The notes below the pieces were generated by a model. It saw nothing but the letters and a program-made list of their open reading frames with translations. It did no database searches and had not been told where the DNA came from. Source: Streptomyces zingiberis (lineage in GTDB: Bacteria; Actinomycetota; Actinomycetes; Streptomycetales; Streptomycetaceae). From it: a stretch of 64,000 nucleotides of DNA. The position numbers and the translations under genes are program-made. The stretch lies in contig NZ_JAATEN010000011.1 in the NCBI RefSeq assembly GCF_012034935.1, positions 140,972 through 204,971 of the forward strand, given 5' to 3'. Below, piece by piece: positions 16,986-25,614 of this stretch (the first letter of the stretch is position 1; each line of letters opens with the position of its first letter).

Positions 16986-17759
16986 TCACCAGCAGACGTA
17001 ACCGCCGTCCACGATCAGGTCGGACCCCGTCACGAAGGACGCGGCGTCGGAGGCGAGGAAGACCGCGGGGCCCACCATCTCTTCCACCTCGGCGATCCGG
17101 CCCAGCGGGGTGTCGTCCGCGTACGCCTGGAGACGGCCGGCCACCTCGGGCCGCTTGTTCATCGGCGTCAGCGTGTAACCCGGGCTGATCGAGTTGACCC
17201 GGACGCCGCGGTCGGCCCACTCGGTGGCCAGGCTCCTGGTGAGGTGCGTGACCCCGGCCTTGGAGGCGTTGTAGTGGGCCTGGAGCAAGCCGCGGTTGGC
17301 GATGGTGCCGGACATGGATGAGATGTTGACGACCGACCCGCCACCGTGGGCGAGCATCACGCGGGCCTCGGCCTGGGCACTGAGGAAGACACCGGTGAGG
17401 TTGATGTCGACGACCCGGCGGAAGTCCTCCGCGGACATGTCCTCGGCGGCCGTGGCACCGGCCACCCCGGCGCAGTTGACCGCGGTACGGATCGGGCCGA
17501 TCGCTTCCACGGCGGTGCGGACGGCCTCGGCCAGGGAGTGCGCGGAGGTGACGTCTCCCGTGATGGCGATGCTCCTGCCGCCCGCCGCGCCGATCAGGCC
17601 GGCGGTGGTCCGCGCGGCCTCGGCGTCCCGGTCGAAGCAGGCGACGGCGGCGCCGCAGGCGGCGAAGCCCAGGGCGACGGACCGGCCGATGCCGCTGCCC
17701 GCCCCGGTGATGAACGCGGGCTTGCCGGTGAGGGAGAACGCCTCCGGGGTGAAGGTCAT
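16986..17759 (-). CDS. short-chain dehydrogenase (polyol dehydrogenase type)
   Basis: A 257-residue classical SDR. NAD(P) motif TGAGSGIG (about residues 17-24), acidic residue after strand 2 (CFDRD, favouring NAD), NCAGVAG, catalytic Ser in ISSMSG and YNASK. The C-terminus VDGGYVCW resembles polyol dehydrogenases such as D-arabinitol and sorbose/mannitol reductases. It is the last gene of the minus-strand sugar operon, 217 bases after the FGGY kinase. Probably oxidises a polyol to the ketose used by the kinase; the exact substrate is not fixed by sequence. Confidence 0.88.
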   Translation of the reverse strand: MTFTPEAFSLTGKPAFITGAGSGIGRSVALGFAACGAAVACFDRDAEAARTTAGLIGAAGGRSIAITGDVTSAHSLAEAVRTAVEAIGPIRTAVNCAGVAGATAAEDMSAEDFRRVVDINLTGVFLSAQAEARVMLAHGGGSVVNISSMSGTIANRGLLQAHYNASKAGVTHLTRSLATEWADRGVRVNSISPGYTLTPMNKRPEVAGRLQAYADDTPLGRIAEVEEMVGPAVFLASDAASFVTGSDLIVDGGYVCW

Positions 17760-17976
17760 GGTGCGGCTCTTTCCACGAGTACGGCTGGATCGGCGGGTTC
17801 TGCCGGAACGGCTGAGGGGTCCGGTGCGGCGGGTACGGCCGGTCGGGCTCCCCGGGGGCGCCACGCGTGCGCGGGGGTGAGACCCGGCCGGCGGGAGACG
17901 GGCGGCCGGGAGGGCGGGCGCCCGCCGACGGGTGCCGGGGCGGCGAGTGCGGGCCGGGGGCCCGTACCGGCCGGTG

Positions 17977-19485
17977 TCATGCCGGTTTTCCGCGCGCGCA
18001 GGCGACCGCGTCGCGCCAGCCGGCCATGCGGCGGTCGCGCGGGGCGTCGTCCCCGGACGCGGTGAAGCGGGTGCCGCGGGGAGTGAGCGCGGGCAGGTCG
18101 GCGTCGTTCCAGAGGCCGAGCGCGGTGCCCGCCAGATGGGCGGCGCCCAGGGCGGACACCTCCGGCCGCCCGGACCGGCGCACGGGCCTGCCGATCAGCT
18201 CGGCCTGGAGCGCCATGAGGCGGTCGTTGCCCGTCGGGCCGCCGTCCGCGCGCAGTTCGCCGACCGGGCCGCCGAGGACGGTGTCGAAGCGGGAGAGGGT
18301 GTCGGCCACCTGGTAGGCCATCGACTCGACCGCGGCCCGTGCCACTTCGGCGGGCCCGGTGTCGAAGTCCATGCCGACCAGCAGCGCGCGGGCGCCGCGG
18401 TCCCAGTACGGGGCGCCCAGCCCGGAGAACGCCGGGACCAGGTACACCTCGGCGTCCTCCCGCGCGCCGGCCGCCAGGGCCGCGATGCCGGCCGGGTCGG
18501 TGCCGAGCAGCTGGGCGGCCCAGTGGATCGCGGTGCCGGCGGAGGCGATGTTCGCCTCCAGGGCACGGGCGGCGCCGGTGTCCCGGGTACGCCGCCACGC
18601 CAGGGTGGCGGCGATCCCCCCGGCGGGCCGGCGGCCGTCCGGGTTGAGGACCATGAGCGAGGCGCCGGTGCCGTAGGTGGCCTTGACCGTGCCGGGGCGC
18701 CCGTGGCTCTGCGCGAAGAGCGCGGCGTGGGAGTCGCCGAGCACCGCCGCGATGGGCAGCCCGTCCGCGAGCCCGGGGACGTCCCTGGTGTGCCCCAGTT
18801 CCTCACCGGCGCCGTCCGAGGCGGCGATGCGGGGGAGCGCCGCGCGGGGGATGCGGAACAGGTCGAGCAGTTCGGGGTCCCACCCGGCGTCGTCCAGCCG
18901 CACGAGCTGGGTGCGGGAGGCACAGCCGGTCTCGGTGGCGTCGGTGAGGCCACCGGTGAGCCGGTGCAGCAGCCAGGCGTCGACGGTGCCGACGCGGAGG
19001 CGGCCGGTGGTGGCGAGCTCGCGCCGCGGGTCGACCCGGTCCAGCAGCCACTCGGCCTTGGTCGCGGAGAACATCGGGTCGACCGGCAGACCGGTACGGT
19101 CACTGATCAGCTCGGCCTCGGCCGATGCGGCCAGCCCGGCGCACCGCTCGGCGGTACGCCGGTCCTGCCAGCTCACGAGTGGTGACAGGGCGGCGCCGGT
19201 GTCGCGGTCCCAGACCAGGACGGCCTCGCGCTGGACGCTCAGTCCCAGCCCGGTCACGCGCGTGCCCGTGGCGGCGGCCCGTGCGGCCAGTTCCCCGGCC
19301 ACGGCGGTGACGCCGCGCCAGAGGACCGCCGGATCCTGCTCCACCCAGCCGGGGGCGGGATACTGCTGCGTCAGCGGGCGGTGCGCGGTGGCGGAGACCC
19401 GTCCGTCCTCCGTGACGAGAAGGCCCTTGGTGCCGCTGGTGCCCTGGTCGAGAGCGAGGACGGCGCCCCGGCCCGCGGTACTCAC
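17977..19485 (-). CDS. FGGY-family carbohydrate kinase
   Basis: A 502-residue FGGY kinase. The N-terminal ATPase motif LALDQGTSGTKG, SWQDRRTAERC and the substrate-side TKAEWLLD, GTVDAWLLHRLTGG are followed by GDSHAALFAQ, TYGTGASL, VPAFSGLGAPYW and the second FGGY signature ADGGPTGNDRLM. Several of these are closest to glycerol-kinase-like members rather than classical XylB, so the substrate may be an unusual ketose or polyol. The GTG start overlaps the transketolase C-half stop (GTGA). With a split transketolase beside it, the product is probably a ketose phosphate such as xylulose- or apulose-phosphate. Confidence 0.9.
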   Translation of the reverse strand: MSTAGRGAVLALDQGTSGTKGLLVTEDGRVSATAHRPLTQQYPAPGWVEQDPAVLWRGVTAVAGELAARAAATGTRVTGLGLSVQREAVLVWDRDTGAALSPLVSWQDRRTAERCAGLAASAEAELISDRTGLPVDPMFSATKAEWLLDRVDPRRELATTGRLRVGTVDAWLLHRLTGGLTDATETGCASRTQLVRLDDAGWDPELLDLFRIPRAALPRIAASDGAGEELGHTRDVPGLADGLPIAAVLGDSHAALFAQSHGRPGTVKATYGTGASLMVLNPDGRRPAGGIAATLAWRRTRDTGAARALEANIASAGTAIHWAAQLLGTDPAGIAALAAGAREDAEVYLVPAFSGLGAPYWDRGARALLVGMDFDTGPAEVARAAVESMAYQVADTLSRFDTVLGGPVGELRADGGPTGNDRLMALQAELIGRPVRRSGRPEVSALGAAHLAGTALGLWNDADLPALTPRGTRFTASGDDAPRDRRMAGWRDAVACARGKPA

Positions 19486-20441
19486 GCGGCCGCTCCCCGC
19501 CCCGCGCCGGCCAGTTCCCGGGCGGCGCGGACGACCGCTCCCGCGTCGATGCCGAAGTACTCCGAGAGGAAGGCGGGACTGCCGGTCGGGGTGAACTCGT
19601 CGCGCACGCCGAGGAGTCTCATCGGGACGGGGTTGCGGACGGCGAGGAACTCCGCGACGGCGCTGCCGAGTCCGCCGTGGACGTTGGCCTCCTCGACGGT
19701 GACGATGCCGCCGGTCCCGGCGGCCGCGAGCAGCGCCTCCTCATCCAGCGGTTTGACGGTGGAGAAGTTGAGCACGCGCGCCTCGACGCCCTCGGCGGCC
19801 AGCTCTCCGGCGGCGGCCAGCACGGTGGAGACGGTCGTGCCCACGCCGATCAGCGTGACGTCGCCGCCCTCGCGGAGCAGCGCGGCGCGGCCGGCCTCGA
19901 AGGGGACGTGCGGCGTCAGGTCCGGCACCTTGGTGCGGCCGATGCGCAGATAGACGGGGCCCTCGTAGCGGTGGGCCCAGCGCAGCGCCTCACGGGTCTC
20001 CGCCGGGTCGGCCGGCGCCAGGACGACCATCTCGGGCAGGGTGCGCACCCAGGCGAAGTCCTCCACACCGTGGTGGGTCGGGCCGAGCTGGCCGTAGGCG
20101 AACCCCGGGCTCATGGCGCAGAGCTTGACATTGGTGCGCGAATAGGCGACATCCGCCTTGATCTGTTCGAGGGCGCGGCCGGTGAGGAAGGGAGCCGCCG
20201 CGCAGACGAACGGGATGCGGCCGCCGTTCGCCAGGCCCGCGCCGGCGCCGACCATGAGCTGCTCGGCGATGCCGACGTTGACCAGCCGGTCCGGGAAGCG
20301 CCGCTGGAACTCCCCCAGGTTGGAGGAGCCGACGGAGTCGTTGCACACGGCCACGGTGCGTGGGTCGCCCTCCGCGAGCTCGATCAGCGTCTCGGCGAAG
20401 GTCTTGCGGCAGTCGTGCAGTGCGGCTGCGGTGGTGCTCAT
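19482..20441 (-). CDS. transketolase C-terminal subunit (split transketolase)
   Basis: A 319-residue protein covering the pyrimidine-binding and C-terminal domains of transketolase. RLVNVGIAEQLMVGAGAGLA contains the conserved catalytic glutamate (IAEQ). PGFAYGQLGPTHHGVEDFAW, APADPAETREAL and the C-terminal VLNFSTVKPLDEEAL, VTVEEANVHGGLG are typical of DXS/transketolase C-halves. The start overlaps the N-subunit stop (ATGA) and the stop overlaps the kinase start, so subunits and kinase are tightly coupled. With the N-half it transfers two-carbon units between ketose and aldose phosphates. Confidence 0.93.
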   Translation of the reverse strand: MSTTAAALHDCRKTFAETLIELAEGDPRTVAVCNDSVGSSNLGEFQRRFPDRLVNVGIAEQLMVGAGAGLANGGRIPFVCAAAPFLTGRALEQIKADVAYSRTNVKLCAMSPGFAYGQLGPTHHGVEDFAWVRTLPEMVVLAPADPAETREALRWAHRYEGPVYLRIGRTKVPDLTPHVPFEAGRAALLREGGDVTLIGVGTTVSTVLAAAGELAAEGVEARVLNFSTVKPLDEEALLAAAGTGGIVTVEEANVHGGLGSAVAEFLAVRNPVPMRLLGVRDEFTPTGSPAFLSEYFGIDAGAVVRAARELAGAGRGAAA

Positions 20442-21331
20442 CGGGAGGTCAGCTCCTTGAAGGCGGCGGCGGTCTGGTCCGCGGTGGGCACCTTGTGGTG
20501 CCACTCGACGCGGTCCTCGATGAAGGAGACGCCCTTGCCCTTGACGGTGTCGGCGATCAGGCACAGCGGGCGTTCGTCGACGGCCCGCTCCCCGTTCAAG
20601 GCCTGGTGGAGCGCCTCGTGGTCATGGCCGTCGAGGGTGCGGACCTCGAAGCCGAAGGAGGCCCACCTGGCGTCGAGCGGGTCCAGGCCCGAGGTGTCCT
20701 CGGTGGCGGCGCCCTGCTGGAAACGGTTGCGGTCGACGATCACGGTCAGCCGGCCGAGGCGCTGCTGGGCCGCGCTCATCGCCGCCTCCCAGTTGCTGCC
20801 TTCCTGGAGTTCACCGTCGCCGGTGAGGACGTAGGTGCGCCGGCCGGAGCCGTCGAGCCGGGCGGCGACCGCCATCCCCACGGCGACCGGGAAGCCGTGG
20901 CCCAGCGGGCCGGTGCTGGTCTCCACTCCGGGGACCTTGCGGCGATTGGGGTGGCCGTTGAGCGGCGACAGCGGCTCCAGGAACGTGGCAAGTTCCGCCT
21001 GGGGGAAGAAGCCCGCGTGTGCCAGGGCCGCGTACAGGATGCCCGCGGCGTGCCCTTTGCTGAGGACGAACCGGTCGCGCTCGGCCCACTCCGGCTCCTC
21101 GGGCCGGATGTCGAGGACTCCGAAGTACAGCACGGTGACGATGTCGGCGGCGGAGTAGTCGCCGCCGATGTGCCCCTGACCGGCGCGACTGATCATCTCC
21201 AGGTCGCTGCGGCGGATCGCGTAGGCCAGCTCCCTCAGCCGCGCGGCGCGTTCGGCCGGGGGAGCCTCGCGCAGCTCTCGCCTGATGGCGGCGAGCCGCG
21301 CCGTGGCGCCGGGGACTGGTGCGAGAGCCAT
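20438..21331 (-). CDS. transketolase N-terminal subunit (split transketolase)
   Basis: A 297-residue thiamine-diphosphate binding half of transketolase. AGQGHIGGDYSAADI, LSKGHAAGILYAAL, STGPLGHGFPVAVGMA and the ThDP motif GDGELQEGSNWEAAM ending IVDRN. An in-frame ATG at 21367 would add 12 residues; a TTGACG box (21395-21400) predicts a transcription start near that ATG, so a leaderless longer form is possible. The proposed SorC operator overlaps the region between the two ATGs. Such split transketolases occur in specialised sugar pathways, for example apulose-phosphate and sulfoquinovose breakdown. Confidence 0.92.
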   Translation of the reverse strand: MALAPVPGATARLAAIRRELREAPPAERAARLRELAYAIRRSDLEMISRAGQGHIGGDYSAADIVTVLYFGVLDIRPEEPEWAERDRFVLSKGHAAGILYAALAHAGFFPQAELATFLEPLSPLNGHPNRRKVPGVETSTGPLGHGFPVAVGMAVAARLDGSGRRTYVLTGDGELQEGSNWEAAMSAAQQRLGRLTVIVDRNRFQQGAATEDTSGLDPLDARWASFGFEVRTLDGHDHEALHQALNGERAVDERPLCLIADTVKGKGVSFIEDRVEWHHKVPTADQTAAAFKELTSR

Positions 21332-21335
21332 GAGT

Positions 21336-21400
21336 GAATATCCATTCGAGTCTGCGTTGCGATTCATTTGAAGTGAAGCCCGCGAACCCCGGCGCGTCAA
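21336..21400 (-). promoter_or_regulatory. internal promoter and proposed SorC operator before the transketolase genes
   Basis: TTGACG reads leftwards from 21400 to 21395; the -10 near 21377-21372 (TTCACT) is weak. GAATATCCATTC lies at 21336-21347, with half-sites GAAT/ATTC, matching the sites at 15636 and 26576. Confidence 0.5.
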
Positions 21401-21632
21401 GTGGGACGGGCCACCGCGTGGACCGCGCACCGAGGTTCGGGGCCGCGGGGGGCGCGGGACACCCGTGCCGCGGAGCGGCACGCCCGGGCACGCGCCGGCG
21501 TCGCCCGGAGCTCCGCCGCCGGTGCCGGCCGGGGCCCCGCCACGGCGGCGCCGGCGGTCGCCACCGCGCCCCGACGGATCCGGGCCCGGCGGGGCGGCAC
21601 CGAGCCCGGCCCCGCACGGTGCCGGACGCCCC

Positions 21633-21708
21633 GGGCGCATGCACCGCCGGCCCGCACCGGCCCGCACCGGCCCGGGAGGACCGGTGCCGGCGGACGGTGC
21701 ATGCGCCC
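21633..21708 (-). terminator. large stem-loop between the ABC ATPase and transketolase genes
   Basis: Perfect 14-base outer arms (21633-21646 and 21695-21708) enclose a 48-base GC-rich loop that can itself pair (CCGGTGCCGG against CCGCACCGG). It lies 60 bases after the ATPase stop, so it probably ends or attenuates the transport transcript. That explains why the transketolase part has its own promoter. The remaining gap (to 21767) shows nothing else. Confidence 0.7.
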
Positions 21709-21767
21709 GCCGACTCCGCCGGTCACCGGTCACCGGTCGGGGACGGCCCCGGAGACGGCGGAGGGGG

Positions 21768-23273
21768 TCACGCCGTGGCGAGACGCATGACGGTGGAGTT
21801 CGTCGCCTCCCCGGCCGGCAGGATGCCCTGCTGCCGTCCCCGGCTGAGGACCAGCACGCGGTGGGAGAGGCCCAGCACCTCGTCGAGGTCGGAGCTGACC
21901 ACCACGACCGCCATGCCCGACCGCGCCAGGCCCGCGATCACCTCGTAGATGGCGGCCCGGGCGCCGACGTCGATGCCGCGGGTCGGCTCGTCGAGGATGA
22001 TGACCTTGGGCCCCAGCTCCAGCCACTTGGCGATGACGACCTTCTGCTGGTTGCCGCCGGACAGCGTCCGCACCGGCTGCGTGGCCCGCCCCTTGACGGT
22101 CATCGTCCGTATCGCGCCGGCGGCGACCTCTCCGACGCGCCGCGGAGTCAGCCAGCCCCGCCGGGCGACCCGGCCGAGGCTGGGCAGGACCACGTTGTCC
22201 GCGATCGTCAGGTCGAGCACGGCGCCCTGGCCCTTGCGGTCCTCCGGTACGAGCGCCACGCCCGCCTCGATGGCGTCGCGGGGCCCGCGCAGGCGCAGCA
22301 CCGTCCCGTCGACGGCGACCGTTCCCTCCGTCACCGGGTCGACCCCGGCGATGGCCCGGACGAGTTCCGTGCGCCCGGCGCCGACGATCCCGGCCACGCC
22401 GAACACCTCGCCCGCGCGCACGCCGAAGGAGACGTCCCGGAAGGCGGCGCCGGAGAGCCCCGCCACCCGCAGCACCTCGCGTTCCTCCGGCACTCCCGTG
22501 CCGGGGAAGATACGTTCCACGCTGCGCCCCACCATCTCCTCGACCAGTTGCCCGACGGGCACCTGGGCGGTCGCGTGGGTGGCGACGCGCTGCCCGTCCC
22601 GCATCACCACGACCCGGTCGCAGATACGGGCGATCTCCTCCAGGCGGTGGCTGACGTAGATGAAGGACACCCCTTCCCGGCGCAGTGCGTCGATTCGCTC
22701 GAAGAGGTGATCGGTCTCCTCACCCCCCAGGGCGGCCGTCGGCTCGTCGAGGATGAGCAGCTTCGCGTCGAGTGTGAGGGCCTTGGCGATCTCGACCTGC
22801 TGCTGTTCCGCCACGCGCAGGCTTCCCGCGAGCCGGGTCGGGGAGATGTCCAGCCCGAGGCGGCGCAGCTGCTCGCGCGCGCGGCGGTTCATCTCCGCCC
22901 GGTCGACGCGCCCACCGCGGGTGAGGAGGCGGCCGAGGAAGACGTTCTCGGCCACCGGCAGGTCCGGCAGCAGCCGCATCTCCTGGTGGATGAGGCCGAT
23001 GCCGTGGGTGATGGCCTCCCCGGGCGACTTCGGCTCGTAGGGCCGGCCCTGCCAGGTCATGTGACCGGTGTCGGAGCCGAAGGTGCCGGCGATGATGTTG
23101 GCCAGGGTGGACTTCCCGGCGCCGTTCTCGCCGAGCAGGGCCACCACCTCGCCGGGGCGGATGTCGAGGTCGATCCGGTCGAGGGCCCGGGTCGGGCCGA
23201 AACGCTTGGACACGTCCCGGACGATCAGGCCCTGGTGCGTCCCGTCCCTCGTGGCGTGGCTGAGGTTCGTCAT
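21768..23273 (-). CDS. sugar ABC transporter ATPase (RbsA/XylG type)
   Basis: A 501-residue duplicated ATPase of the CUT2 family. First half: Walker A GENGAGKST (about residue 49), LRVAEQQQVEIAKAL signature, LLILDEPTAAL Walker B. Second half: degenerate P-loop VGAGRTE, LSGGNQQKVVIAKW signature, VIILDEPTRGIDVG. Energises uptake with the permease and binding protein encoded just upstream, 21 bases from the binding-protein stop. Substrate: a pentose, polyol or similar monosaccharide, not fixed by sequence. Confidence 0.95.
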   Translation of the reverse strand: MTNLSHATRDGTHQGLIVRDVSKRFGPTRALDRIDLDIRPGEVVALLGENGAGKSTLANIIAGTFGSDTGHMTWQGRPYEPKSPGEAITHGIGLIHQEMRLLPDLPVAENVFLGRLLTRGGRVDRAEMNRRAREQLRRLGLDISPTRLAGSLRVAEQQQVEIAKALTLDAKLLILDEPTAALGGEETDHLFERIDALRREGVSFIYVSHRLEEIARICDRVVVMRDGQRVATHATAQVPVGQLVEEMVGRSVERIFPGTGVPEEREVLRVAGLSGAAFRDVSFGVRAGEVFGVAGIVGAGRTELVRAIAGVDPVTEGTVAVDGTVLRLRGPRDAIEAGVALVPEDRKGQGAVLDLTIADNVVLPSLGRVARRGWLTPRRVGEVAAGAIRTMTVKGRATQPVRTLSGGNQQKVVIAKWLELGPKVIILDEPTRGIDVGARAAIYEVIAGLARSGMAVVVVSSDLDEVLGLSHRVLVLSRGRQQGILPAGEATNSTVMRLATA

Positions 23274-23294
23274 GGTGACGTCGCTCCCCGGGGC

Positions 23295-24266
23295 TCAGGG
23301 GTGGTTCTTGATGTACTGGTCGGCCTTCGCCGTGTCGTTCTTGGTCAGCAGGAACGCGGGCTGGAGCTGGGTGGCGGGGACCTTCTTGCCGTTGATGACG
23401 TCCAGCGCGGTGGTGACCGACAGCCGCCCCATCTTCTGGGTCTGCTGGACCATGGTGGCGTCGATGGTGCCGTTGCGGACGGCCTTGATACCCGCGAAGT
23501 CACCGTCGAAGCCGAGGATCAGGCGCTTCTTGTGGTCGACGCTCTTGACCGCCTGCGCGGCGCCCAGCGCCATCGCGTCGGCCTGGCCCCAGAAGATGTC
23601 GATGCCCGGGTGGGCCTGGAGCATGTCCTGGGCCACGGAGTACGCCTTGTCCTGGGCCCAGTCGGCGGACTGCTGGGAGACGACCTTGACACCGGGCGCC
23701 CCGGCGAGTGCCTGGCCGAAGCCCTTCTGCCGGTCGACCTGCGGCGTGGTGCCGAGCTGACCCTGAAGGACGGCGAGCTGCCCCTTGCCGTCCTTCTGCT
23801 CGATCGCCCACTCGCCGAGCGTCTTGGCCGCCGCGACGCTGTCGGTGGCGATGAAGGACTTGCCCGGCGCGTCCGACGGGTTGCGGTCGACGGTGATGAC
23901 GGGAATGTTCGCGCGGGCGGCCGCCTTCACCGGCACACCCGCGGCCGTGGCGCCCGCGGGGATGTAGATGATCGCGCTGACCTGGCGGCTGATGAAGTCC
24001 TGGATCTGGTTGACCTGGGTGGCGGCGTCACCGCGGGCGTCGGCGACGACGACCTTGACGCCCTGCTTCTTGCCTTCGGCCTCGACGGACTTCTTGATCT
24101 GGTTGAAGAAGTCGGCTTGCAGGTTGGCGACCGAGAGGCCGATCGTCACCGGCTTGCCGTCGGCGGTGGTGGTGCCTGCGGTCTCACCGCCGCAGGCGGT
24201 GGCGCCGAGCGCAAGGGTGAGCACGGCCACGGCAGCGGTGGCCATTCTGCGGAACGGGGACTTCAT
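23295..24266 (-). CDS. sugar ABC transporter substrate-binding lipoprotein (RbsB type)
   Basis: A 323-residue periplasmic-binding-type lipoprotein. A signal peptide with lipobox LGATACGG (Cys about residue 25) leads to a type I sugar-binding fold: TIGLSVANLQADFFNQIKK, NIPVITVDRNPSD, FIATDSVAAAKTLGEW, WGQADAMALGAAQAV, LILGFDGDFAGIKAV. Works with the adjacent CUT2 permease and ATPase. The first two aromatic positions and the RNP-D motif are as in ribose/xylose-type binders, but ligand identity needs experiment. Confidence 0.94.
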   Translation of the reverse strand: MKSPFRRMATAAVAVLTLALGATACGGETAGTTTADGKPVTIGLSVANLQADFFNQIKKSVEAEGKKQGVKVVVADARGDAATQVNQIQDFISRQVSAIIYIPAGATAAGVPVKAAARANIPVITVDRNPSDAPGKSFIATDSVAAAKTLGEWAIEQKDGKGQLAVLQGQLGTTPQVDRQKGFGQALAGAPGVKVVSQQSADWAQDKAYSVAQDMLQAHPGIDIFWGQADAMALGAAQAVKSVDHKKRLILGFDGDFAGIKAVRNGTIDATMVQQTQKMGRLSVTTALDVINGKKVPATQLQPAFLLTKNDTAKADQYIKNHP

Positions 24267-24497
24267 GACGGTGGTACTCCTTCGGGAAGCGGGTCCGGCT
24301 GCTCGGGGAGGGCGCCGGACCGGTGGCCAGAGGCAGGGGGAACTCGTGGGGTCGGGCGGGGCGGCCGAGGAGGGACCGCGTGAGGAGGGGAGGGGAGACC
24401 CGGTGGCGGGGGGAGCGCGCGGGGTGGGGGAGAGGGGAGCCGCGCAGGGGCGGGGCGGTGGCGCCGGGGGCCGGCCCCGGTTGATCCGGGCGGTCGG

Positions 24498-25511
24498 TCA
24501 GCGCGGGTCGCGCCGGCGCAGGGCGTCGACCATGACGGCGAGGGCGATCACCACGCCGATGACGATCTGCTGGACGAACGGGGAGACACCGAGCAGGTTG
24601 AGCCCGTTGTGCAGGACCCCGATGATCAGGACGCCGAACAGGGTTCCGGTCACCGAGCCGACGCCGCCGCTCAGGCTCGCGCCGCCGATCACCACGGCGG
24701 CGATCGCGTCGAGTTCGTAGCCCGTGCCGGCGCTCGGCTGTGAGGAGTCCAGGCGCATCGCGAGGAAGACACCGGCCAGGCCGACCAGAACGCCGGTCAC
24801 GGTGTAGACGAGGACCGTCCGCTTCCGCACGCTGATGCCGGCGAGCCTGGCGACCTCCGCGCTGCCGCCGATGGCGTACAGCTCACGCCCGCCCGTCCGG
24901 TAGCGCATGTACGCCCACCCCGCCGCGTACAGCACGACGAGCACAAAGGTGACCACGGTGAAGACACCGAGGTAACGGGTGGTGGAGAGGTTGTCGAACC
25001 ACTCCGGGTACCCGACGATCTGCTGGCCGTCGGTGATGACGTTGGCCAGGCCGCGGGCGATCGACATCATCGCCAGGGTGGCGATGAAGGGGGGAAGTCT
25101 GGTGAAGGTGACGCCCAGTCCGTTGGCCAGCCCGCAGATTCCGGCCACGACGATCGCGGCGAGAGCGCTCGGCAGCAGTGGCCAGCCCTGGTCGTGGGAG
25201 AGCCATCCGAGCACCATGGTCGCCAGCGCCAGGACGGCGCCGACCGAGAGGTCGATGCCGCCCGTGATGATCACGGCGGTCATGCCCAGGGCGAGCAGAC
25301 CGAGGATCACGGCCTGGTCGACGATGTTGAGCAGGTTGTTCTGGGTCAGGAAATACGGTGTCACGACGGAGAAGACCACGCACATGGCGAGAAGCCCGAG
25401 CGCGGGACCGCGGGATCCGGTGAGCAGGCCCGTCGCCCAGGCGGGCGCCTTCGGCCGGCGTCCGGCCGGCTGGGCGTCCACGGGCTTCGCCGCGCTGCTG
25501 GTCGTGCTCAT
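24498..25511 (-). CDS. sugar ABC transporter permease (RbsC type)
   Basis: A 337-residue CUT2 permease with about nine to ten membrane segments. The family motif GGIDLSVGAVLALATM lies near residue 78, and LAGISVRKRTVLVYT, GGASLSGGVGSVTGTLFGVL and GLNLLGVSPFVQQIVIG complete the pattern. The ATG at 25511 has GGAGA just upstream; the longer in-frame extension has no ribosome site. A G-rich 231-base gap separates it from the binding-protein gene. Confidence 0.94.
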   Translation of the reverse strand: MSTTSSAAKPVDAQPAGRRPKAPAWATGLLTGSRGPALGLLAMCVVFSVVTPYFLTQNNLLNIVDQAVILGLLALGMTAVIITGGIDLSVGAVLALATMVLGWLSHDQGWPLLPSALAAIVVAGICGLANGLGVTFTRLPPFIATLAMMSIARGLANVITDGQQIVGYPEWFDNLSTTRYLGVFTVVTFVLVVLYAAGWAYMRYRTGGRELYAIGGSAEVARLAGISVRKRTVLVYTVTGVLVGLAGVFLAMRLDSSQPSAGTGYELDAIAAVVIGGASLSGGVGSVTGTLFGVLIIGVLHNGLNLLGVSPFVQQIVIGVVIALAVMVDALRRRDPR

Positions 25512-25614
25512 GAGGGTCTCCGAAGAGTGAAAGGGTGCAATCCAGATCGGGAGGTGGCGGCGTGGACCGTGGCCGGCCACCGGGGCTGTGGGCCGTGGTG
25601 ACCCGCGCGAGGGG

